A stretch of DNA of 64,000 bases from NCBI RefSeq assembly GCF_035982055.1, contig NZ_CP108427.1:1488001-1552000 (forward strand). The letters run 5' to 3'. Source of the DNA: Streptomyces sp. NBC_01288. Its GTDB lineage: Bacteria; Actinomycetota; Actinomycetes; Streptomycetales; Streptomycetaceae. The stretch's first letter is position 1, and each line of letters starts with the position of its first letter. Shown piece by piece: positions 25,997-35,453 of the stretch. The position numbers were made by a program, and so were the translations under genes. The notes below the pieces were generated by a model that saw nothing but the letters and a program-made list of their open reading frames with translations, ran no database searches and was not told where the DNA came from.

Positions 25997-26662
25997 ATGC
26001 GCGTAATGGTCTTGGAGGACGACCCCGAGCTGGGGCCCGTCGTCGCTGCTCAACTGCGTGACGCGGGGTTCGCGGTGGACCTCGCGCGGACGCTGGCCGA
26101 GGCGGATCTCAAGCTGTCCGTCAATCGCTACGACTGTGTCGTGGCCGATCGTTCGGTCCCGGACGGCGACTCCCTCACGCTGCTCGCCGCACACCGGCGG
26201 GCGGGTTCGGTGCTGCCCTTCCTTCTGCTGACGGCGCTGGACGCGGTGAGCGACCGGGTGGCCGGCTTCGAGCACGGGGCGGACGACTACCTGGTGAAGC
26301 CGTTCGCCTTCGCCGAACTGGTCGTACGGGTAAGGGCGTTGTGCCGCAGGGAGCAACCCGCGCGCCCGTCCGTCCTGCGCACGGGCGACCTGGAACTCGA
26401 CCTCCCGCGACGCCGGGTGACCCGGGCCGGGGTCCTGCTCAGCCTCTCCGCCAAGGAGTTCGCGGTCCTCGAACTGCTGATGCTGCGCGCGGGCGAGGTG
26501 GTGACCCGCAGCGAGCTGATCGAGAGCTGCTGGGACGAGGCGAGCGAGCCGATGTCGAACGTCGTGGACGTCCTGATCGGCCAGCTGCGCAGACGCCTCG
26601 GCCCGCCCGACCCGATCGCGACCGTGCGCGGGGTCGGCTACCGCCTGGGCGGCGACGCGTGA
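25997..26662 (+). CDS. OmpR-family response regulator of the GH9 operon
   Basis: The protein has 221 residues from ATG 25997. The receiver has VLEDDPELG, the acceptor Asp in CVVADRSVPDGDS (about 51), and DYLVKPFAF with the conserved Lys. The winged-helix domain ends ATVRGVGYRLGG. A polar VVADRS rather than hydrophobic VLDxMMP segment follows the acceptor, as in the PhoP/QseB-like TctD group. It overlaps the kinase gene by GTGA. Confidence 0.9.
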   Translation: MRVMVLEDDPELGPVVAAQLRDAGFAVDLARTLAEADLKLSVNRYDCVVADRSVPDGDSLTLLAAHRRAGSVLPFLLLTALDAVSDRVAGFEHGADDYLVKPFAFAELVVRVRALCRREQPARPSVLRTGDLELDLPRRRVTRAGVLLSLSAKEFAVLELLMLRAGEVVTRSELIESCWDEASEPMSNVVDVLIGQLRRRLGPPDPIATVRGVGYRLGGDA

Positions 26663-27960
26663 AGCGCCGTACTCAGGCACCGGCCCCGTCACCCGCCGTC
26701 GCCCGACTCCGCCGCACCCGCCGGCTGATGACACTCCTGTTCGCGTCGACGACCGCGGCCTGTCTCGTCGTACTCGCCGTGGTCGCCATCCGGATCGATT
26801 CCGCCTCCCGCCGGTCCGGCCTCGACCACGAGGTCGGCAGTCGCGCGGCGGGACTGTCGCGGGCGGTCTGGTTCGATGACGCGGGCGTCCTGCACCTGGA
26901 GCCCCTGCGCGACGACGAACTCGCCCAGGGCGCCCAGGTGTTGGCGGTGTTGCAGGCGGCGCCGGGAAAGACGCCGACCGTGCGGAACGTCGTACCCGGA
27001 CGGTCGTCGCTGCCCGACACGGACCGGTTGGACGAGGTCTGGCACAGCGTCCTGGACGAGCAGGGAACGGTCCAAGTCAGCGCGTCCGCCACCAAGGGCG
27101 GGCGGTTGCGGTGGGCGGTGGCGCCGGTCTGGGACGGGGACCGGATCGGGGCGGCCGTACTCGTCGGCACGGAACTGGCGCGCAGCGAACACGACCACGA
27201 CCTCCTGGTGCGCTGGCTGGCCCTCGGCTGCACGGCGCTGGTCTGCTGCGCGGCGGCCGTAGGACATCTGTTGTCCGGTCGGGCCATGCAGCCCGCGCTG
27301 CGCGGGCTGGGCCAGCAGGAGCAGTTCCTGGCCGAGGCGGCGCACGAGCTGCGGACGCCGCTGACGACGCTGCGGCTCGTGGTGGAGCGGAACGGTCCAA
27401 GCGACGAGGCGCTACGGCTGGTGGACCGGCTCAGTCGGCTGGTCACCGGGCTGCTCGCCAGGGCGCGGCTGGAGTCCGGGGCGCAGCGGGCCGAGCTGGT
27501 GCCGTTGCGGCTGGACCAGTTGGTGGAGACCACGGTCGAGGAGTTGCCGGACCACGACAGCGTGACGGTGACGTCCGAGCCGGTGGTGGTGCGCGGCGAT
27601 CCGGATCTGCTGGCGCAGGCGGTGCGGAATCTGGTGGAGAACGCGCAGCGGCACGGGGGCCCGGCCGGTTCGCCGGTGGAGGTCAGCGTCACGCCAGGGC
27701 TGGTCACGGTCCGCGACCACGGGGACGGCGTACCGCTCGCGGACCGGGAACGCGTGTTCGCACGCGGGGTCACCAGGACCGGTCCAGGCACGGGCGCGGG
27801 CCTCGCCATCGTCCGCTGGGTCGCCGGTCTGCACCACGGCACCGCCCGCCTCACGGACGCCCCCGGCGGCGGCCTGCTCGCCGAACTCCGGCTCCCCATG
27901 GACCGGTCCCAGGCGTCCTCATCTTCATCTCATGAAGGTCCCGGCACCGTGGGCGCATGA
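26659..27960 (+). CDS. Sensor histidine kinase of the GH9 operon
   Basis: The protein has 433 residues from GTG 26659. It has TM1 (about 25-48), an extracytoplasmic loop of about 120 residues, and TM2 (about 190-215). There is no obvious HAMP domain: TM2 runs almost directly into HisKA (EAAHELRTPLTTLRL). The ATPase domain shows NLVENAQRH, DHGDGVPLADRERVF and GTGAGLAIV. The short sensor loop could detect a sugar or envelope signal. Its stop overlaps the GH9 start (ATGA), an uncommon arrangement that ties kinase and enzyme synthesis together. Confidence 0.9.
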   Translation: MKRRTQAPAPSPAVARLRRTRRLMTLLFASTTAACLVVLAVVAIRIDSASRRSGLDHEVGSRAAGLSRAVWFDDAGVLHLEPLRDDELAQGAQVLAVLQAAPGKTPTVRNVVPGRSSLPDTDRLDEVWHSVLDEQGTVQVSASATKGGRLRWAVAPVWDGDRIGAAVLVGTELARSEHDHDLLVRWLALGCTALVCCAAAVGHLLSGRAMQPALRGLGQQEQFLAEAAHELRTPLTTLRLVVERNGPSDEALRLVDRLSRLVTGLLARARLESGAQRAELVPLRLDQLVETTVEELPDHDSVTVTSEPVVVRGDPDLLAQAVRNLVENAQRHGGPAGSPVEVSVTPGLVTVRDHGDGVPLADRERVFARGVTRTGPGTGAGLAIVRWVAGLHHGTARLTDAPGGGLLAELRLPMDRSQASSSSSHEGPGTVGA

Positions 27961-29882
27961 ACGCATTGCGCAGCCCTGCCGTCCTGGTCACCACCACCGC
28001 CGTGAGCATCGGCGCCGTGCTCGTCGGCCTGAATGTCTACGGCGAGGCCGCCACGCCGTCCACCGCCCATGTGGCCGTCCGGGTCGACCAGGTCGGCTAT
28101 GTGAGCGGCGAGACGAAACAGGCGTACGTCATGGGACCCACGAAGGCGCTCGCGGGGGCGCGCTTCAAGGTCGTCGACGCGAAGGACAAGGTGGTCACGG
28201 CGGGGCGGCTCGGTGCCGTCACCGGCCATTGGAACGCCAAGTTCCCGTCCGTACGGACCGTCGACCTCTCCGCGCTGAACACGCCCGGCACCTACCGCAT
28301 CGTCCTGTCCGGCACCGCGTCCGGCCGCTCCCCCGCCTTCCGGATCGCCGACGCGAGCGAGCTGATGACCCCGCTCGTCCGGGACAACGTCCGCTTCCTC
28401 CAGGCACAGCGCGACGGAGCCGACGTGGTGTCCGGCGGCCTGTCCCACGGCCCGTCCCATCTCGCCGACGAGGACGCGACCGTCTACGCCGACCCGCACT
28501 ACGACGAGGCCGGCGAGGAACTGCTCGACGAACGCCTGACCCCGACCGGTGTGAAGGCCGACGTCTCGGGCGGCTGGTTCGACGCGGGCGACTTCCTCAA
28601 GTTCACCGGCACCACCTCCTACTCGACCGCCGAACTCCTGCTCGCCGAGCGGGACTTGCCGGACATGAACACGCTGTCCGCCGAGGCCGAACACGGGCTG
28701 GAGTGGGTGGACCAGATGTGGGACGGGGACAGCGGGACGCTCTACGCCCAGGTCGGCGTCGGCGCGGGCAACGACGCCGTACGCACGGATCACGACGTGT
28801 GGCGGCTGCCGGAGGCCGACGACCGGCTCGATGTGTCGCCCGGTGACCCGGACTACACGATCAAGCACCGGCCGGTGTTCCGCGCGAACAAGCCGGGCGA
28901 GCCGATCACCCCGAGCCTGGCGGGACGAGTGGCCGCGGTGTTCGCCCTCGCCGCGCAGCGCACGGCCGACTCCGACCCGGACGAGGCGCGGGAGTGGCTG
29001 GAGAAGGCCGCCGCCGTCTACGACCTGGCCGACACCGACCACGACCCCGACAAGCCGCTCGTCACCGCCTTCCCGAGCGCCTTCTATCCCGAGGACTCCT
29101 GGCAGGACGACATGGAGTTCGCCGGCGCCGAACTCGCCCTGGCCGCACGGGACTTGGGTGACGACCGGGAGGCCGACTGGACCGGCGAGGCCGCCCACTG
29201 GGCCAAGGCTTACCTGGACTCCGACGTCAAGGGCACCCTCAACGTCGCGGACGTCAGCGCGCTGGCCCATGTCGACCTGGCCACCGCCCTGGACGGCGCC
29301 CGCAGCAACGGAGTTGGGGCCGATGGCCTGAACAAGGACCTGCGGCGCCAGTTGGAGGACGGGGTCGATCACGCCGAGCACGATCCGTTCGCGGCCGGTG
29401 CGGTCTACGACGACTTCGACGCCGTACCGCACACCTTCGGGCTGGTGGCCACCGCCCGCCTCTACGCCAAGGCCACCGGGGACACCCGCTACGACGCGTT
29501 CGCCGGCCGGCAGCGGGGCTGGGCGCTCGGCGCCAACCCCTGGGGAACGAGCTTCATGATCGGCGCGGGCGAGGTCTATCCGCACTGCCCGGAACACCAG
29601 TTGGCCAACCTCCGCGGCAGCCTCGACGGGAAGGGCGCGATCCTGCGGGGCGCGGTGGTCAACGGCCCCAACGCGGCTGACAAACTGGCCGAGTTGAACG
29701 GCTTCCCGACGATGAGGAAGTGCACCGCCGCCCCGCCGTCGGGAGCCTGGACCGACTTCGACGGCAAGGGTTCACGGTACGTGGACGACGTGGGCGCCTG
29801 GCAGACGGTGGAGCCCTCGCTGGACTTCACCACGACGGCCCTGCTGGCCTTCGCGCTGACCGCGCGGGACGAGGACGCGTAG
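27957..29882 (+). CDS. GH9-family glycoside hydrolase (cellulase) with N-terminal Ig-like domain
   Basis: The protein has 641 residues. An N-terminal hydrophobic segment (about 8-28) is a signal or anchor. Residues 38-130 are the CelD_N-type Ig-like domain (VRVDQVGYVSGETKQAYV). The (alpha/alpha)6 catalytic domain contains GGWFDAGDFLKF with the catalytic Asp pair near 205-210, and TVEPSLDFTTTA with the general acid Glu near 619. No CBM is present. It probably acts on cellulose or cello-oligosaccharides at the cell surface. It is the last gene of a response regulator-kinase-GH9 operon. Confidence 0.9.
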   Translation: MNALRSPAVLVTTTAVSIGAVLVGLNVYGEAATPSTAHVAVRVDQVGYVSGETKQAYVMGPTKALAGARFKVVDAKDKVVTAGRLGAVTGHWNAKFPSVRTVDLSALNTPGTYRIVLSGTASGRSPAFRIADASELMTPLVRDNVRFLQAQRDGADVVSGGLSHGPSHLADEDATVYADPHYDEAGEELLDERLTPTGVKADVSGGWFDAGDFLKFTGTTSYSTAELLLAERDLPDMNTLSAEAEHGLEWVDQMWDGDSGTLYAQVGVGAGNDAVRTDHDVWRLPEADDRLDVSPGDPDYTIKHRPVFRANKPGEPITPSLAGRVAAVFALAAQRTADSDPDEAREWLEKAAAVYDLADTDHDPDKPLVTAFPSAFYPEDSWQDDMEFAGAELALAARDLGDDREADWTGEAAHWAKAYLDSDVKGTLNVADVSALAHVDLATALDGARSNGVGADGLNKDLRRQLEDGVDHAEHDPFAAGAVYDDFDAVPHTFGLVATARLYAKATGDTRYDAFAGRQRGWALGANPWGTSFMIGAGEVYPHCPEHQLANLRGSLDGKGAILRGAVVNGPNAADKLAELNGFPTMRKCTAAPPSGAWTDFDGKGSRYVDDVGAWQTVEPSLDFTTTALLAFALTARDEDA

Positions 29883-29946
29883 CCGAGCCTCTGAGCCTCC
29901 TCAAGTCGCTTGGCACGCACGGGACATCACGGTCAGGCTGAGCCCC

Positions 29947-30282
29947 ATGACTGGAATCACGGGACTGAGCAAGAAGAACACCTTCGTGCTGACCATCCGG
30001 GACGCCGACGTGGTCGCGGCGGCTCTGCGTCAGGCGGTGGCCGGGGCCTCCCCCGAGGAGCGCCCAGGCCTGGAACGCGCCGTCGCGCTCGTCGAGTCCA
30101 CCGCCGCCGCCAACGAAGGCCAATTGCACGCCCGTTGGGTCCGGTCCCGGCTGGCGGCGACCGGGTTTACCGGGGACCTCGACTCGGTCGCCGCGGTGCG
30201 TGCGCTGCGCCAGGCGGAACCGCGACTGAGCCTGCTGGCCGCCGTGCACCTGCAGAAGGAGGCAGTGGCCCATCCCGAGTGA
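29947..30282 (+). CDS. Small conserved helical protein of unknown function
   Basis: The protein has 111 residues from ATG 29947 (MTGITGLSKKNTFVLTIRDA). It is Ala-rich and predicted almost entirely helical, with no signal, membrane segment or cysteine. I do not recognise it. It stands alone with a terminator-like hairpin starting at its stop codon. Its codon use agrees with its neighbours, which supports it as a real gene. Confidence 0.7.
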   Translation: MTGITGLSKKNTFVLTIRDADVVAAALRQAVAGASPEERPGLERAVALVESTAAANEGQLHARWVRSRLAATGFTGDLDSVAAVRALRQAEPRLSLLAAVHLQKEAVAHPE

Positions 30283-30324
30283 TCCGGCAGCCCCCGGTCA
30301 CGCGGGGAGTGGAGACTGCCGGAT
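30282..30324. terminator. Two-part hairpin between convergent genes
   Basis: ATCCGGCAG (30282-30290) pairs with CTGCCGGAT (30316-30324), and inside it CCCCG pairs with CGGGG. It can serve both the small gene on the left and the rhamnosidase-like gene on the right. Confidence 0.65.
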
Positions 30325-30336
30325 GCGTGGGGCCGC

Positions 30337-33219
30337 TCAGGACGTGAGGTAGCAGGACTTGCTCACGCCCGGCAGCGGGTCGGAACCGAAGGCCGCCGTC
30401 GTGCAGCTCGCGCCGCCGCTGAATGCCTTGTAGAGGAAGCGGCCCCGGGCGCCGTAGGCGACGGTCTGCTGTCCACTGAAGGCACAAGTGCCGCCTTCCG
30501 CCGAGCAGTTGGTGGCGTAGCCGACCGGGCCGCCGGTCGCGGTGTAACAGGCCTTCGACTCACCGGAGATGGGGTCGCCGAACGTGGCGTCGGTGCACGC
30601 GGTGTCACCGGTGGCGATGGCCGTGGTGAACGCTCCGTAGGCGCCGTACATCACCGGCTGGCCCGCCGTGGCGGCACAAGTGCCGTTCTGGTCCGCGCAC
30701 TTGGTCCAGCCACCGGCCGGGGCTCCGGCGGGCGGCAGGTAGCAGGACTTGGCGACGCCGTCGATGGGATCGCCGAAGTGGGCGTTGGAGCAGGCGACGT
30801 TGCCGTTGGTGACCTGGTGGACGAAGTTGCCGTTGGCGCCGTACGCGACGTCACGGTTGTAGCCGGGGACGGCGCAGGTGCCGTTCTCGGCCGCGCAGGC
30901 GGTGTATCCGGACGGGCCGCCCACGTCGGCGACGTAGCAGGACTTGACCAGGTTGGCCGCCGGGTCGCCGCCGAAGGAGTCGTTGGAGCAAGTGGTGCTG
31001 CCGGCAACGGTCTTGTACGTGTACGTCCCGGCGCCGTAGGCCACCGAGCGGGTGCCGCTGAAGGAGCAGGTGCCGCCCTCGCCCGCGCACCGGGTGTAGC
31101 CCGCGCGCAGGGCGCCGGTGCCGGGTTCGGTGGGCGGCGACGGGTTGCCGAGGCCGCTGGCGGAGACGGTGTAGCTGCCGGGGGCGACGCCGGTGAGGTG
31201 GATGTAGGTGTCGTCCTGGCTGCCGCCGGTGATGCCGGAGGTGGGCGTGAAGGCTCCGTTGCTCCAGACGGTCGCGCCGTTCACGGTCACCGTGATGTTG
31301 CCGCCGAGCTTCGGGACGCCGATACGGCCGGTGCTGCCGGAGGGGCTGGAGAGGGTGGCCGAGTAGGTGCCGGCCGACGGATCGCGCGACCAGGACGCGT
31401 TGATGGCGCCCTGGGGCATGGTGATGCGGCCCTGGGCGCTGGTCAGGTCGCCGGGGTGCGGGACGAAGCGGTAGGCGCCGGTCGACGACTCGGGGGCGGT
31501 GCCGAGCACGTCGAAGGTGAGCGTGGAGGTGGGCGCGGTGGACCAGCCGTGCGCGAGGCTCATGAACGAACCGCCGTACGCCAGGCCCCCGTCGGACTGG
31601 ATGCCCTCCCAGAACGTGCTCTTGGTGCCGATGTCGCTGTCGAGCATGTGGCCCCAGGTGCGGCGGATCTGGTCCAGGGCGGTGAAGTCGTCGTTGGCCG
31701 TGAAGCGGGCGTTCAGCTCCATGCCGCCGGCGAACGGCGAGACGTTGCCGCCCCATTCGGGCGTGGTCGGGCCGTAGATGCCCCAGTTCTTGCCGAGCCC
31801 GGTGATGATGCTCTTCGACTTGGCGGTGGAGTCGCTCAACCCGTACCAGACAGCGAGGGAGTTGCCGTCCTGCGGGTACAGCCCGCTGCTCGGGTTGTCC
31901 TTGTACATGCCCTTGGAGGCGTCCCAGAGAAGGGAGTTGGCGGCGGTCTTGATCGCGGCGGCCTTGCTGTTCCAGCTCGCTGCAAGGGCGCTGTCGCCCT
32001 CGACCGTGGCGAGGGTGGCGCCGCCCTTGAGAGCGCCGTACAGCAGCGCGTTGGCGGAGATGTTCTCGCCGCCCTGGCCGACCCGGGCCCAGTCCTGGGT
32101 GCGGGTCACGTCGAGGAGGTTGTTGCCGTCGATCTTGTTGGTGATGAAGGCCATCCCCCGCTTGTAGTTGGACCATTCGGAGTCCAGCCACGACCGGTCG
32201 GCGGTGTACGTGTAGTACGTGGACGTCCCCAGCAGGGTCCACGTGTGGTAGGTGTCCGAGCCGGTGAGGTTGAACGGCGGCCCGGACCAAGGGATTTCAC
32301 CCGCCGACGACTGCGCGTTGTACATCGTGGTGAGCGCGTTGCGGGTCGAGGTGAGGTCGTTGGAGTACGCGTACTGCGTGGGGACGGCGATGCCCATGTC
32401 GCCGGGCCACACCGTGCGGTCCCGCTTCGCGCCGTCGACCAGCACGGAGTCACCGACGCCGACGGTGGCGCTGTTGTCCCAGGCCGAGGAGGGCGGGGGC
32501 CAGGCACGGCCCTGGTTGGAGGCGATGGTGTTCAACTGCACCGTGTACGCACCGGCGTACCAGATGCGGTTGAGCAACTCGTCGCTGGAGGTGAAGTAGT
32601 TGGGGTAGTCGGCCGGGTTGGACTTCCCCGGTGCCGCGGTGAAGTTGAGGCTGACGCCCTTGAGGTCCACCCAGCCCGAGCTGTCGAGGAAGACCGTCAA
32701 GTAGCGGAACCCGCCCCGGAGTTGAGCGGTGGGCACGGTGTACGTGCCGTTGGCGGAGGGCGTGGCGTAGAGGGCGCCGTCCTCGCCGTCGCGGCCGCTG
32801 CTGCGGTCGCTGTTGTTGCCCACGTACAGGGACGACTCACTGAAGGCCAGACCGACGCGTTGACCGCTGGAACTGGTGCTGCCGAATGACAACGTTACCA
32901 ATCCGCCGACCTCTTTCCCGAAGTCGAGCGTGACGGCCGACTGCGAGCCGGAGATCCGGGTCGCCTGCCCGTTGAGGACGTTCGTCGGGTTCGCGACGCT
33001 ACCGGACGTGCGGTAGACGGCGGTCGGCTTGAGAGTACGCGAGGTCGGCGAGTAGTTCACGGCGTCAAGTGCCGCCTTCGGGGCGGGTGTTGCGGTCACC
33101 GGCGCCGCGCCCGCGGACAGGGCCGGGGTCACGGCCAGCGCGGCGGCCACCGTCAGGGTGAGCCCGACCAGGCGGCCCGGTCTGGGCTTTCGGTTCTGCG
33201 GTGGCCTGCGGCGGCGCAT
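30337..33219 (-). CDS. Secreted alpha-L-rhamnosidase-like enzyme with four Cys-rich C-terminal modules
   Basis: The protein has 960 residues from ATG 33219, preceded by GGGAGGTACTC. Residues 1-40 are a Sec signal after an Arg-rich start. About 45-210 is a beta-sandwich domain, and about 225-620 is an (alpha/alpha)6 six-hairpin domain like GH78 rhamnosidases (IWYAGAYTVQLNTIASNQGR, then DGAKRDRTVWPGDM with the acidic residues). A C-terminal beta domain follows (about 625-700). Residues from about 705 to the end are four repeats of about 60 residues, each with four Cys in the pattern CxxExGTC...VAYGA...C...FGDP...KSCY. The repeats are probably sugar-binding. A LacI-type operator lies 56 bases upstream. 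Confidence 0.85.
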   Translation of the reverse strand: MRRRRPPQNRKPRPGRLVGLTLTVAAALAVTPALSAGAAPVTATPAPKAALDAVNYSPTSRTLKPTAVYRTSGSVANPTNVLNGQATRISGSQSAVTLDFGKEVGGLVTLSFGSTSSSGQRVGLAFSESSLYVGNNSDRSSGRDGEDGALYATPSANGTYTVPTAQLRGGFRYLTVFLDSSGWVDLKGVSLNFTAAPGKSNPADYPNYFTSSDELLNRIWYAGAYTVQLNTIASNQGRAWPPPSSAWDNSATVGVGDSVLVDGAKRDRTVWPGDMGIAVPTQYAYSNDLTSTRNALTTMYNAQSSAGEIPWSGPPFNLTGSDTYHTWTLLGTSTYYTYTADRSWLDSEWSNYKRGMAFITNKIDGNNLLDVTRTQDWARVGQGGENISANALLYGALKGGATLATVEGDSALAASWNSKAAAIKTAANSLLWDASKGMYKDNPSSGLYPQDGNSLAVWYGLSDSTAKSKSIITGLGKNWGIYGPTTPEWGGNVSPFAGGMELNARFTANDDFTALDQIRRTWGHMLDSDIGTKSTFWEGIQSDGGLAYGGSFMSLAHGWSTAPTSTLTFDVLGTAPESSTGAYRFVPHPGDLTSAQGRITMPQGAINASWSRDPSAGTYSATLSSPSGSTGRIGVPKLGGNITVTVNGATVWSNGAFTPTSGITGGSQDDTYIHLTGVAPGSYTVSASGLGNPSPPTEPGTGALRAGYTRCAGEGGTCSFSGTRSVAYGAGTYTYKTVAGSTTCSNDSFGGDPAANLVKSCYVADVGGPSGYTACAAENGTCAVPGYNRDVAYGANGNFVHQVTNGNVACSNAHFGDPIDGVAKSCYLPPAGAPAGGWTKCADQNGTCAATAGQPVMYGAYGAFTTAIATGDTACTDATFGDPISGESKACYTATGGPVGYATNCSAEGGTCAFSGQQTVAYGARGRFLYKAFSGGASCTTAAFGSDPLPGVSKSCYLTS

Positions 33220-33274
33220 GAGTACCTCCCGGATCGGTGGGGGAACCAGCCGCTCAACTGGACAAGCAGGCATG

Positions 33275-33286
33275 TGAATCGATTCA
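33275..33286. promoter_or_regulatory. LacI-type operator palindrome TGAATCGATTCA
   Basis: This perfect 12-bp palindrome lies in the 339-base divergent region between the rhamnosidase-like and GH76 genes. Its central CG is typical of LacI/GalR operators. A second ATCGAT follows at once. No LacI gene is in the window. Confidence 0.65.
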
Positions 33287-33558
33287 AATCGATCGACCGC
33301 AGGGGCCTGGAAGTGGAAGAGCAACGGGTACGCGAGATGACTCGCCGAAGTTCGCACCGATGATGGGCGCCGGGCGAGCGGGTGTCAACCCGTCTCGGCA
33401 GCCTTCAACTCCCGCGAAAAAAGCGCACCTTACGACATTGACAGGGCCGCACCAAGCCGGTTCACTGCGTCGAGGACGGGTAGAGGTATGGACCATTGAT
33501 CCACAGCTGAATCCATTCACACCCAGCGTCCCCCATCGTGAAATCGAGGCGAGTTCCG

Positions 33559-35424
33559 GTGTCCCTACATGACGTCGACATCGTTGTCAGACCACGGTTC
33601 CTCAGCTTTCTGCTGACGGCCGCCCTCGCGTTCGTGGCGCTCGTCCCGATCGCGTCGCCGGCGTCCGCCGCAACCCAGGTGTGCGTCCTCGCCTGTGACG
33701 CGCTGGACCCTTCGCAGGCCAAGCAGGAAACGTTTCCAGTACCGGACAAGACGCTCAACGGACGGGTCGTCCGGCTCCATGTGTCCGACGCGGACGACAT
33801 GGCGTGGGCCAGCGTCGACAACGGCACGACCGGCGACGCGGTGTGGTTGGACCGGTCCTGGGACGGCGGCGCCACCTGGGACGGTCTGCTCGGCAAGGCG
33901 AGCATCCCGAGCACATGGACCGGCACCAGGACGCTGATGTACAACATCACCGACCCGCGCAACCACAAGCGCGGCCTGGTCCGCGCCTGCGGCGACGCGG
34001 CCGGCGTCGGCTGCACGAACTGGGTCTACCCCACCGTCTGCGACACGGTCTGCGACGGCACCAGCGCGAGCCAGGCGGCGGGCGACGACCAGCCCATCCC
34101 CTCAACCACCCTCTACGGTCGCACGATCCGACTCCACGTTGACCAGAAGAACTCCATGGCCTGGGGAAGCATCGACACCGGTGGCGCGGGTGACGAGATC
34201 TGGTTGGACCGTTCCTGGGACGGCGGCTCGACCTGGCCGGACGGTTCCTCCCTCGGCCGTACGAGCACCCCGTCCGGAGCGACCACGACCCGCACCGCGA
34301 TGTACGCCGCCCGCGACCCGCGCGGTCTCCTCTACGGCGGCGCGGTCCGCGCCTGCGGCCGGGAGGCGAGCCACAACGAGGGCAGTTGCACCGCGTGGTA
34401 CCGGCCGGTGCCGACCCGGGCGCGCGCCGCGGCCGACGCGCTGATGACGTCGTACGACCCCTACAACGGCTGGTGGCCCAGCAGTTGGTGGAACTCGGCG
34501 GCGACCCTCACCTCCGTCATCGACTTCGCGAAGACGACCGGCACGCACGACTACGACTGGATCATCGCCCGCACCTTCGACCAGAACAAGGGCGTCTTCC
34601 CGGCCGGGACGCGCAGTTCGGACGCGATCGAGGGCGACTTCATCAGCCGCTCGATCGACGACTCGGGCTGGTGGGCGATCGCGTGGATCGACGCGTACGA
34701 CTACACGCACGACGCCCGCTACCTCAACGAGGCCGTCACCATTGCCAATTACGTCCAGCAGTACTGGGACACCAGCACCTGCGGCGGCGGTGTGTGGTGG
34801 GACCGCGAGCGGACCTACAAGAACGCGGTGACGAACGGGCAGTACCTGTGGCTGACCACCGCACTGCACCAGCGCATCGCCGGTGACACGGTCTGGCTCC
34901 AGCGGGCGAAGACGTCGGCCGCCTGGTACAAGGCCAGCGGGATGATCAACTCCGCGGGTCTGGTGAACGACGGTCTCTCCTCGTCCTGCGCCAACAACGG
35001 CTCCACCGTGTGGAGTTACAACCAGGGGCTGGCCATCGGTGCCTTCACGGAACTGTGGAAGACGACCGGCGACAGCTCGATGCTGACCACGGCGCGGACG
35101 CTGGCGGATGCCGCGATCAGCAACCCGCAGCTGACGGTGGGCGGGGTGCTGACCGAGTCCTGTGACATCGGCTCGGCGTCCTGCGACGACAACCAGAAAC
35201 AGTTCAAGGGCATCTTCATGCGGAACTTCGCCGACCTGGCGAGGGCGACCGGCTCCACGACCTACCGGGCCTACATCCAGAAACAGGCCGACACCCTGTG
35301 GGCGTTGGACCGGTCCACGCTCAACACCCTCGGTGAACGCTGGGCGGGCACCACCCCGAACCAGACCGACTGGCGTACGCAGGCCGGCGCGCTCGGAGCG
35401 CTGACTGCCGCGGTGGGGAGCTGA
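33559..35424 (+). CDS. Secreted GH76 (alpha-1,6-mannanase-like) enzyme with duplicated N-terminal module
   Basis: The protein has 621 residues from GTG 33559, which has GAGGCGAG upstream; GTG 33538 is possible. A Sec signal ends near SPASA. Two N-terminal modules of about 110 residues follow. Each begins VC..CD..SQA, contains GR(V/T)(V/I)RLHV and (V/I)WLDRSWDGG, and ends in RACG...C..W. The catalytic (alpha/alpha)6 domain (about 285-620) holds the GH76 Asp-Asp pair in SIDDSGWWAIAW near 366-367. It would attack fungal or actinobacterial mannans outside the cell. It shares its divergent promoter region with the rhamnosidase-like gene. Confidence 0.88.
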   Translation: MSLHDVDIVVRPRFLSFLLTAALAFVALVPIASPASAATQVCVLACDALDPSQAKQETFPVPDKTLNGRVVRLHVSDADDMAWASVDNGTTGDAVWLDRSWDGGATWDGLLGKASIPSTWTGTRTLMYNITDPRNHKRGLVRACGDAAGVGCTNWVYPTVCDTVCDGTSASQAAGDDQPIPSTTLYGRTIRLHVDQKNSMAWGSIDTGGAGDEIWLDRSWDGGSTWPDGSSLGRTSTPSGATTTRTAMYAARDPRGLLYGGAVRACGREASHNEGSCTAWYRPVPTRARAAADALMTSYDPYNGWWPSSWWNSAATLTSVIDFAKTTGTHDYDWIIARTFDQNKGVFPAGTRSSDAIEGDFISRSIDDSGWWAIAWIDAYDYTHDARYLNEAVTIANYVQQYWDTSTCGGGVWWDRERTYKNAVTNGQYLWLTTALHQRIAGDTVWLQRAKTSAAWYKASGMINSAGLVNDGLSSSCANNGSTVWSYNQGLAIGAFTELWKTTGDSSMLTTARTLADAAISNPQLTVGGVLTESCDIGSASCDDNQKQFKGIFMRNFADLARATGSTTYRAYIQKQADTLWALDRSTLNTLGERWAGTTPNQTDWRTQAGALGALTAAVGS

Positions 35425-35446
35425 GCCCGCCGCGGGGAGCTGAGCC
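35407..35446. repeat. Duplicated stop region of the GH76 gene
   Basis: GCCGCGGTGGGGAGCTGAGC (35407 onward, including the TGA stop) is repeated from 35429 as GCCGCGGGGAGCTGAGCC with three bases lost. Confidence 0.75.
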
Positions 35447-35453
35447 GCAGAGT

